From positions 1-35,654 of the forward strand of contig JAJYTZ010000007.1 of assembly GCA_021792775.1 (NCBI GenBank): 35,654 bases of DNA. Reading direction: 5' to 3'. Both the position numbers and the translations under genes were made by a program. The notes under the pieces are model-generated. The model ran no database searches. It had not been told where the DNA came from and worked only from the letters and a program-made list of their open reading frames with translations. This stretch comes from Microcaldota archaeon. GTDB taxonomy: Archaea; Micrarchaeota; Micrarchaeia; Micrarchaeales; Micrarchaeaceae. Within the stretch, counting starts at the first letter, position 1; each line of letters starts with the position of its first letter. Positions 30,515 through 35,654 of the stretch are shown piece by piece.

Positions 30515-31684
30515 TTAAACAGTATTCTCTGGCGGCACCTTCCCGAAAAGCACCGATTTTCCCTTTTTGAGCGTAGCTTTCGCGGCCTCTTCTAGGCCCT
30601 TTTGAAGATACGTCTTTTCAATCAGTTTTGAATTTGCTGAAGTCGCAGGGTTCTTCGAATGGAATGCGCACACATCCCTGTATTTGAGTACGGATATGTC
30701 GTAGGTCATAATTCGTTTCGCTACGACAACAATCTCCTCTTTATCGAAGCAGATTAAAGGACGTATTATAAGGCGGGATGTTTTGGATGAAGAAATACTC
30801 AGATTTGTCAGTGTCTGCGAGGAGACTTGTGCGAGGCTTTCTCCGGTCACTATCGCGCCGCACCCTTCCTTCTCTGCGAGCATGTCAGCGACCCCCATCA
30901 TGAAGCTCTTGAACAGCACCATCTCGTTCTTTGGTTCCGTGCCGAGTATCTTCGACTCGAATATATATGAGGGAAGGAAGTAGGCTTTCGTCCCATTAGA
31001 ATATCTGGATAGCTCTGCAATCAGCTCTTTCATCTTCGAATTGAGCGCTGTCCTGTAATCTTTGAACGGATGTATGTGAAGATAAACCACTTCGAGACCT
31101 CTTTTCATTGCGTAGAATGCTGCTACAGGGGAGTCTATGCCACCAGATATGAGCACGATCGCCTTTCCTGAAGAGCCGAATGGCATCCCTCCCAATCCCT
31201 TTATCTTTTCGGTGTGTATGTAAGTCTCATCCTTGTCTGGGTTGACCATTATTACTCTATCAGAAGAGCTATCAGGGATGAAAGGAAGAGAATCCTTCGA
31301 CCTCAACAGCTCTCCGACAATGTCGCTGGATTTGAAATCCAATTCCTTGAAAGAGCGGTGCGCCTCTATCCTTACGCTTTTTCCCGTGAGGCCTGCCTTC
31401 TTCGACGCGGATATCACCCCTTTTACTATGTGCCTGAGCTCGCTTTTTACCACATACGCTTCCCCATACCACGATATGCCGAAGACATACGCCAATGCGT
31501 CCTTTACATTTGCAATCTCCTTTTCTGGAGTGTATATTATGAAGCGGTCGCGCTTTGCGGATATCCTGCTCTTTGTGGCGATGAGCTTGCGCTCTATCGA
31601 ACTCCTGAGCTTCCTTATAAAGATGTACCGGTTCCCTCCCTTCAGCCAGAGTTCCCCGAAACGCACTATTATTACCTTCTCCAT
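30515..31684 (-). CDS. thiI: tRNA 4-thiouridine synthase ThiI
   Basis: A 389-residue sulfurtransferase that makes 4-thiouridine in tRNA and can contribute to thiamine thiazole sulfur transfer. Domains in order: N-terminal ferredoxin-like domain (VRFGELWLKGGNRYIFIRKL, 7-26), THUMP RNA-binding domain (about 60-165), and the adenylating PP-loop domain with ISGGIDSPVAAFYA (179-192). Cys339 in KYRDVCAFHS matches the conserved catalytic Cys of the ThiI PP-loop domain. The rhodanese domain of bacterial ThiI is absent, as usual in archaea, so sulfur must be delivered another way. It is divergent from secE. GGGATT lies 3 nt before the ATG. Confidence 0.93.
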   Translation of the reverse strand: MEKVIIVRFGELWLKGGNRYIFIRKLRSSIERKLIATKSRISAKRDRFIIYTPEKEIANVKDALAYVFGISWYGEAYVVKSELRHIVKGVISASKKAGLTGKSVRIEAHRSFKELDFKSSDIVGELLRSKDSLPFIPDSSSDRVIMVNPDKDETYIHTEKIKGLGGMPFGSSGKAIVLISGGIDSPVAAFYAMKRGLEVVYLHIHPFKDYRTALNSKMKELIAELSRYSNGTKAYFLPSYIFESKILGTEPKNEMVLFKSFMMGVADMLAEKEGCGAIVTGESLAQVSSQTLTNLSISSSKTSRLIIRPLICFDKEEIVVVAKRIMTYDISVLKYRDVCAFHSKNPATSANSKLIEKTYLQKGLEEAAKATLKKGKSVLFGKVPPENTV

Positions 31685-31767
31685 TAGAATCCCAGATTGT
31701 CGAATGAATGATACAACCGATAGATTTATTATTTATGTTTATGCATTGAATATATCGCGGTGAACTT

Positions 31768-31965
31768 TTGAACGTTTCTTTGAAGTTGAAGAGCTTTATC
31801 CAGAATTCTAGGCATATAATCAGCATAAGCTATAAACCGAACAAGGCTGAATTCAACAGGAGCGCCAAGATAATAATACTGGGCATACTGGTTGTCGGGA
31901 CACTGGGGTTCCTTATAGCGCTTATAATATCGCTTGCTGTTACCGGCAGCCTGTCCCTCATATGA
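31768..31965 (+). CDS. secE: SecE / Sec61-gamma translocon subunit
   Basis: A 65-residue Sec61-gamma (SecE), the clamp subunit of the SecY channel. An amphipathic N-terminal helix (LKLKSFIQNSRHIISISYKP) contains the conserved 'KP' before the F of EFNRSAK. It is followed by one transmembrane helix (IIILGILVVGTLGFLIALII, about 36-55). The start is TTG 31768-31770, with GGTGA 4 nt upstream. An AT-rich TATA region (about 31722-31734) is shared with divergent thiI. In most archaea secE is followed by spt5/nusG; here the next gene, 10 bp downstream, is the NFACT-R protein instead. Confidence 0.87.
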   Translation: MNVSLKLKSFIQNSRHIISISYKPNKAEFNRSAKIIILGILVVGTLGFLIALIISLAVTGSLSLI

Positions 31966-31975
31966 CGGGATCTTT

Positions 31976-32743
31976 GTGGAACTGAGTGTGGATTTTGAGA
32001 GCAATGCACAGAAGAACGCAGGAGAATACTATAGTGCAGCCAGGAAACTGGAAAAAAAGCGCGTGGGTTTGGAGAAGGCAATAGCTGAGCTGGAAGAGAG
32101 GTATAACAGCACAGAAAAAACCTTATATGCAGAGAAAAAAAGGCTCGTAGTGAAAAGGGAACAGAAATGGTATGAGAGGTTCAATTGGTTTCATACGAGC
32201 GATGGATTGCTGGTGATAGGCGGGAGAGATGCCCATCAGAACGAGCTTGTGAACTCCAGATATTTCAATGAGGGAGATCTTTTCTTCCATGCAGACATAC
32301 ATGGGGGGTCGGTTACGATACTTATCGGTGGCGAAAAGGCCACGATATCGAGCAGAGAAGAGGCTGCGCAGTTTGCTGGCTGCCATTCAAGCGCATGGCA
32401 GAGCATGCTCAAAGGCATCGATGTCTATTCCCTGAAAAGAGGGCAGATAAGCAAATCGACAGAGAAGGGCTCCCTCGGCACCGGCAGTTTCCTGATGAAA
32501 GGCGAACGGGAGTGGTACAGGTCAGTCAAGCTGGAGCTTGTGGCTGTTGTGAACGAGGGTTCGCTGACGATAATGCCCTTGAGCACTTTTGAGAGAAGAG
32601 ACGCGGGAACAAAGCATGTAACCATAACTCAGGGAGAGATGAAAAAATCCGATGCTGCAAAGAGCATAGCAAAGCAGCTTGGGTTTATAGAGCTTGACCT
32701 TATCATGAGGATGTTGCCAGCCGGCACATTCATGCTCGGATGA
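31976..32743 (+). CDS. short NFACT-R (DUF814) protein, RqcH/NEMF C-terminal-like
   Basis: A 255-residue protein matching only the C-terminal half of RqcH/NEMF/Tae2. It begins MELSVDFESNAQKNAGEYY, equivalent to the conserved D..(K)S..eNA..YY at the start of the coiled-coil part. A charged coiled coil follows (about 20-60), then the NFACT-R domain (YERFNWFHTSDGLLVIGGRD; LFFHADIHGGSVTILIG; LMKGEREWY). The NFACT-N and HhH domains of full-length RqcH, needed for recruiting alanyl-tRNA, are missing. GTG 31976 is chosen because the frame upstream overlaps secE without homology and GGGAT precedes it. NFACT-R proteins bind the large ribosomal subunit or RNA; a role in ribosome quality control is possible. 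It is convergent with the PIN gene, stop codons adjacent. Confidence 0.82.
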   Translation: MELSVDFESNAQKNAGEYYSAARKLEKKRVGLEKAIAELEERYNSTEKTLYAEKKRLVVKREQKWYERFNWFHTSDGLLVIGGRDAHQNELVNSRYFNEGDLFFHADIHGGSVTILIGGEKATISSREEAAQFAGCHSSAWQSMLKGIDVYSLKRGQISKSTEKGSLGTGSFLMKGEREWYRSVKLELVAVVNEGSLTIMPLSTFERRDAGTKHVTITQGEMKKSDAAKSIAKQLGFIELDLIMRMLPAGTFMLG

Positions 32744-33115
32744 CTATACTATCCTGCCGTCGATTGAGAGCTTCGCCGCCCGTTTCCCCTGAGACTTTAA
32801 TATGTGCCACAGTTTTGTATCATTAGTCACGAAGATGTGACCGTTAGAACTGGCGTTGGCCATCCATTCATCTGGAAGCTGTTTGTCTCTTTCTATTGAT
32901 ATGTTATTGTGGTGAAGAGCGAGCAGCCCTGTCGCAGCATTCCTTCCTTTCTTTGTCTTTCCAAAAGATATGCGCCTCAGCTCTGAGATGACGCCCTGAG
33001 AGACGCATATTTCGCATCCGGGAAAGACGGTTCTAGTTATGCTGAAGATGTCCTTCCGGTTCTGCATCGCGAATATTATTGAACTTGTGTCTATCAATAC
33101 ACGTCCTTTTGGCAT
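32744..33115 (-). CDS. PIN-domain nuclease (Fcf1/Nob1-like archaeal type)
   Basis: A 123-residue PIN-domain protein. Acidic catalytic residues are in place: Asp9 in RVLIDTSSIIFAM, Glu45 in GVISELRRI, Asp82 in LPDEWMANAS and Asp99 in FVTNDTKLWHILK. The TND motif and the lack of a neighbouring antitoxin resemble the stand-alone archaeal Fcf1-like PIN proteins implicated in rRNA processing, rather than VapC toxins. ATG 33113-33115 is selected over the longer frame because the domain starts there and CTATAAAGG lies 26 nt upstream (leaderless). It is divergent from the CoA-binding gene and convergent with the NFACT-R gene. Confidence 0.82.
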   Translation of the reverse strand: MPKGRVLIDTSSIIFAMQNRKDIFSITRTVFPGCEICVSQGVISELRRISFGKTKKGRNAATGLLALHHNNISIERDKQLPDEWMANASSNGHIFVTNDTKLWHILKSQGKRAAKLSIDGRIV

Positions 33116-33148
33116 AAAGATAATAACATTTACAACCTTTATAGCAGT

Positions 33149-33562
33149 ATGGATGCGCAACAGGAAAAGGAGGCAAAGATCCTTAGAAACACAAGAACTA
33201 TTGCGGTAGTTGGCTGCTCCAAGGAAGAAGGAAAGCCCAGCCACGACATCCCAGCGTATATGCAAAGCGTTGGTTTCAGAATAGTTCCGGTAAACCCGAA
33301 CGCTGATATGATATTGGGAGAAAAGTGCTACAAAAACGTAAAGGAGATACCATTCAAGGTCGACCTAGTGGATGTGTTCCGTCCTTCGAATGAAGCCTTA
33401 TCAGTGACAATGGCTGCCTTTGAGGCGGGAATTACCAGAGTATGGCTGCAACTTGGGATATATAGCAAGGAAGCAGAGGATTTCGCCGCGTCGAAAGGAA
33501 TGGAGTTTGTAATGGATAGATGCATCATGGTGGAATACAACAAGTTGAAGGATGCAATCTAG
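33149..33562 (+). CDS. CoA-binding domain protein (YccU-like)
   Basis: A 137-residue Rossmann-fold protein of the CoA-binding_2 family. TIAVVGCSKEEGKPSHDIPA (17-36) is the nucleotide-binding loop with the family's G-x-S-x...K-x-S motif. YMQSVGFRIVPVNPNADMILG and LVDVFRPSNEA are also characteristic, as is GITRVWLQLGIYSKEAEDFA. These small proteins bind CoA in vitro; their cell role is not settled. The gene is divergent from the PIN gene, with overlapping promoters in a 33-bp spacer. It converges on the DUF488 gene with an 8-bp gap. Confidence 0.87.
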   Translation: MDAQQEKEAKILRNTRTIAVVGCSKEEGKPSHDIPAYMQSVGFRIVPVNPNADMILGEKCYKNVKEIPFKVDLVDVFRPSNEALSVTMAAFEAGITRVWLQLGIYSKEAEDFAASKGMEFVMDRCIMVEYNKLKDAI

Positions 33563-33570
33563 TTGATAGC

Positions 33571-33945
33571 TTATTCTGATGTTGTTGATTCCCTTTCTTG
33601 AAGAGCTTTTTGAAGGGCGACCCAAACTACCGCCGCGTCGTTCTTTTCGCGGTCCTCCTTGTTGAATAGAAGAGTGACGGTGTTTGTGTGTATTGCGATA
33701 TCAATTAGTTTTCTGAAAGGAGTAGTGCCTTTAATCTCTTTTGTGTACCTCTTCTCGTACTCCGCCCATTTTTTGGGGTTGTGCAGAAGCCATCTGTGCA
33801 ACTCCTCCGATGGTCCGACCCTTTTCAGCCATATATCGACATGCTGGGAGCTTCTGCGCATCCCCCTCGGCCAACGTCTCTCAATCAGTATACGGACACC
33901 GTCATGGAGATCCGGTTTGTCGTATATCCATTTTATCCTTATCAT
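33571..33945 (-). CDS. DUF488-family protein
   Basis: A 124-residue protein matching the YeaO-type DUF488 family: IRIKWIYDKPDLHDGVRILI followed by ERRWPRGM (2-29), VDIWLKRVGPSEELHRWL, then NPKKWAEYEKRYTKEIK. The family pattern 'KRvYD.p...DG.RvLVdRlWPRG' is nearly complete. Function is unestablished. A TATA-like GTTTAAAG lies about 27 nt before the ATG, predicting a leaderless transcript. The Ser/Thr/Glu-rich C-terminus (QERESTTSE) is probably disordered. Confidence 0.85.
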   Translation of the reverse strand: MIRIKWIYDKPDLHDGVRILIERRWPRGMRRSSQHVDIWLKRVGPSEELHRWLLHNPKKWAEYEKRYTKEIKGTTPFRKLIDIAIHTNTVTLLFNKEDREKNDAAVVWVALQKALQERESTTSE

Positions 33946-34100
33946 ATGATAGATTGTCTGCGAAGCCCTTTAAACACTTTTCATTCGTGTTTTGTCAGCG
34001 CAGTCGCACTTCCGCTTATCTTTTTGTGTTCTCGTTATACCATAACCTTTTTAAGCACTATCTGATAAGATTTACCAAAGGCGACTTGATAGGTGAAATA

Positions 34101-34466
34101 ATGGGACTTTTCGATAAGCTTGGTAAAGGGCTAGGAAACTACAACGGGATAAATGTAGAAGAGTATATGAACTCTGCTGAGATGAAGGACGTAGACTTGA
34201 TGAACGAACCTGCTGACTTTTATGTCAAGCCGGTGCTTCTAAAGGACGAAAACGACGTAAACGTCATAGAAGGAGAGCTCAATAAGAAGAATATTGTACT
34301 TCTAAACGTCACTGAACTATCGAAGAGGCCTAATACCTTAAAGAAGATAGTTGAGACACTGAAGGATTATGTGGAAAAGACTGGCGGAGACATCGCCATG
34401 ATAAGCGCTGACCGCATGCTTCTCACTCCTTCAAAGGTAAAGATAGTAAAGAGCAAGAAGGGTTAG
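34101..34466 (+). CDS. sepF: SepF-like cell division protein
   Basis: A 121-residue SepF, the protein that anchors FtsZ to the membrane in FtsZ-dividing archaea. The N-terminus MGLFDKLGKGLGN is the amphipathic membrane-targeting helix. The C-terminal domain starts near residue 39 (FYVKPVLLKDENDVNVIEGE) and continues NIVLLNVTELSKRPNTLKKI, matching the SepF dimer fold. It ends with LLTPSKVKI and a basic tail. The frame is open far upstream, but ATG 34101 is the family start and has GGTGA five nucleotides upstream. A TATA-like TTTTAAG lies near 34047-34053. It overlaps the stop of the convergent methyltransferase by 4 bp. It implies FtsZ elsewhere in the genome. Confidence 0.88.
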   Translation: MGLFDKLGKGLGNYNGINVEEYMNSAEMKDVDLMNEPADFYVKPVLLKDENDVNVIEGELNKKNIVLLNVTELSKRPNTLKKIVETLKDYVEKTGGDIAMISADRMLLTPSKVKIVKSKKG

Positions 34467-35209
34467 ACTTTTCTATCCCTTTTGCTGTTTTTGCGTTTAG
34501 GCACTCTTCCTTCCTTTTTAACTGAGAAGATTGCGGAGATCGTCCTAAGCTCTGCTGGGCTTGGGTTTGCCCTTGCGATAACTCTTCCGAATGTGCGCTC
34601 TACTTCCACCTTATCTCTCACGTGTGGCTGTTTGCTTAGGAATAATCTCAGCTGTTTTGATATTTGACGCACTTTGCTGCCAGACCCCATCGATTTTGGG
34701 ATTACGCCAATGCTTGACCTGGATAACTCGTAAAGTATTATCGCCAATGCGTGTGATATGTTAAGCGTTGGATACTCTTGGCTTGACCCTATGGATATGT
34801 TTATTGGAAATGATCCCAGTTCGTTCTTGTCTAAGCCAGTATCGTCCCGGCCCAGAACTATTGCTATCTTCCGATGGCCGTTAGACCGTATAAGCTGCAC
34901 TGCCTTTTCTGCAGAGCATACATTGTATCGCGCCCTCTCTGTCTTGTGCCATATCGCTGTTGTCCCTATCGGAAAGTATCCAGATGCAGCGGCCTCTATT
35001 GAACCGTACAGACTTGCCTTCTTTATCACATCTGCTGCGTGCTTAGAGAACTTTATTGAATCCTTTCCCTTTGGGTTGCACCGTGGCCTGACCACGGCAA
35101 GGTCTGTTATTCCAAAGTTCTTCATGATTCTGGCTATGTAACCGAGGTTTGATTCCCAAAGAGGCTCCACCGCGACAACCCGTACTGTTACAGTTTTGCT
35201 TTCTGGCAT
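34463..35209 (-). CDS. SpoU/TrmJ-like RNA 2'-O-methyltransferase
   Basis: A 248-residue SPOUT-class methyltransferase of the TrmJ (TrmH-like) group, expected to 2'-O-methylate tRNA. Conserved blocks: EPLWESNLGYIARIMKNFGI near the N-terminus, IAIVLGRDDTGLDKNEL (motif 2), and YPTLNISHALAIILYELSRS (motif 3, forming the SAM-binding trefoil knot). A basic C-terminal extension ends in a KRKNSKRDRK tail and could contact RNA. The frame permits a GTG overlapping the upstream stop, but ATG 35207-35209 is favoured, with GTGGTC just upstream. It follows the CPBP protease gene with a short gap, likely one operon, and converges on sepF. Confidence 0.86.
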   Translation of the reverse strand: MPESKTVTVRVVAVEPLWESNLGYIARIMKNFGITDLAVVRPRCNPKGKDSIKFSKHAADVIKKASLYGSIEAAASGYFPIGTTAIWHKTERARYNVCSAEKAVQLIRSNGHRKIAIVLGRDDTGLDKNELGSFPINISIGSSQEYPTLNISHALAIILYELSRSSIGVIPKSMGSGSKVRQISKQLRLFLSKQPHVRDKVEVERTFGRVIARANPSPAELRTISAIFSVKKEGRVPKRKNSKRDRKV

Positions 35210-35217
35210 ACTGACCA

Positions 35218-35654
35218 CTAAAGGAGAAACAGCGTTACTATCGCCAGCATGTTTATCAGGGCATGCGCAAGCACTGTAGAGTAAAGCGATCCGCTCCTCT
35301 TGAATACATATCCGGCAAAGATACCGTATAAGAATGCGCCAATGAGCTCTGCAATCGATAGGTAAGACAGATGCAGTACCGCGAACACAAGCGCACTGAA
35401 CACTATCCCTATCCTGGGTACTAGGAATCCCCTAAACAGTATCTCCTCGTTGAATGGCGCTATTGTAAATGTAAAGATGAAGAACCATATCGGAAAGCCT
35501 GTATATATCGCAACGACGTTTGTTGGGAGGGAAATGTTTGTTATCGATTCGAACGCGCCCATCCCTATCTCGACAGCGAGTATTGCAAAAAACAGCATGA
35601 TTCCGAATGCGATATTCTTAAGGGTAAGTTTTTCGCGGGAGAGTCCGAGCGATT
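35218..35654 (-). CDS. CPBP-family intramembrane metalloprotease (5' end outside window)
   Basis: The C-terminal part of a CAAX/CPBP (Abi) membrane protease. The frame continues past the window edge as ...SLGLSREKLTLKNIAFGIM, a typical pre-domain segment, so the N-terminus lies outside. The diagnostic motifs are present in order: the EExxxR motif in FNEEILFRGFLVPR, FAVLHLS with the second His, and LAHALINML (third motif). At least four membrane helices are visible. Family members act as CAAX prenyl proteases, bacteriocin-immunity or other site-specific membrane proteases; the substrate here is unknown. It is directly upstream of the RNA methyltransferase gene on the same strand. Confidence 0.88.
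   Translation of the reverse strand, partial: SLGLSREKLTLKNIAFGIMLFFAILAVEIGMGAFESITNISLPTNVVAIYTGFPIWFFIFTFTIAPFNEEILFRGFLVPRIGIVFSALVFAVLHLSYLSIAELIGAFLYGIFAGYVFKRSGSLYSTVLAHALINMLAIVTLFLL

Noticed and set aside
33741-34100. A 120-codon upstream extension of the sepF frame
   Set aside because: It overlaps the DUF488 gene on the other strand, has no homology, and the SepF family start with its membrane-targeting helix and GGTGA site is at 34101.
1-35654. CRISPR array or cas genes
   Set aside because: No set of regularly spaced identical repeats of 24-40 bp and no Cas-like proteins were seen on either strand.

Overview
The window reads as a chromosomal segment of a small-genome archaeon. 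Support comes from archaeal-type information and secretion genes (ThrRS with the archaeal editing domain, NMD3, Sec61-beta, Sec61-gamma, SecF-SecD, ThiI, SepF, YchF, an NFACT-R protein), TATA boxes about 25 nt upstream of many start codons (leaderless or nearly leaderless transcripts), GGTGA-type Shine-Dalgarno sites, and a tRNA whose T-loop is interrupted by an intron. The DUF2341-type surface protein and the gene set suggest DPANN archaea, most probably Micrarchaeota (ARMAN-like). That lineage is an inference, not something the sequence proves.

Layout. 1-2.4 kb: TPR-like protein, RmlA-type nucleotidyltransferase, winged-helix regulator. 2.4-6.7 kb: carA-carB for carbamoyl phosphate, the genes overlapping by 20 bp. 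6.7-10.6 kb: small orphan genes, an MFS transporter, a 51-residue Sec61-beta gene tail-to-tail with it, type I IPP isomerase and YchF. 10.6-20.0 kb: the accessory region. It starts at tRNA-Leu(CAG), whose 3' end is repeated 1.67 kb downstream as a 29-bp direct repeat around an AbiEi/AbiEii toxin-antitoxin pair. Next come a DUF4258/DUF2283/orphan operon, a VapC (PIN) remnant, a RelE operon whose toxin has an in-frame TGA, and a 1456-residue surface protein. The region ends with a second cassette: a RelE/RHH pair between tRNA-Glu(CTC) and a 21-bp direct repeat of its 3' end. Neither cassette contains a recombinase.

20.0-24.1 kb: an orphan helical protein, a tRNA 3'-half-like sequence, a membrane-anchored thioredoxin-fold protein with Ser-x-x-Ser where CxxC is expected, tRNA-Arg(CCT) with an 18-nt T-loop insertion, and argS. 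24.1-30.5 kb: an AbrB-like/winged-helix protein with thrS; convergent to them a secF-secD-nmd3 cluster preceded by a small membrane protein. 30.5-35.65 kb: thiI, secE, a short NFACT-R protein, a PIN nuclease, a CoA-binding protein, DUF488, sepF, a SpoU-type RNA methyltransferase and a CPBP membrane protease cut by the window edge.

The most notable signal is the repeated architecture at two different tRNAs: a toxin-antitoxin pair, and almost nothing else, between a tRNA 3' end and a direct copy of that end. This looks like minimal, non-autonomous tRNA-targeted cassettes. Between them lie decaying toxin genes, consistent with a hotspot where such modules arrive and degrade. Four Sec translocon components also fall within about 24 kb, in separate transcription units.
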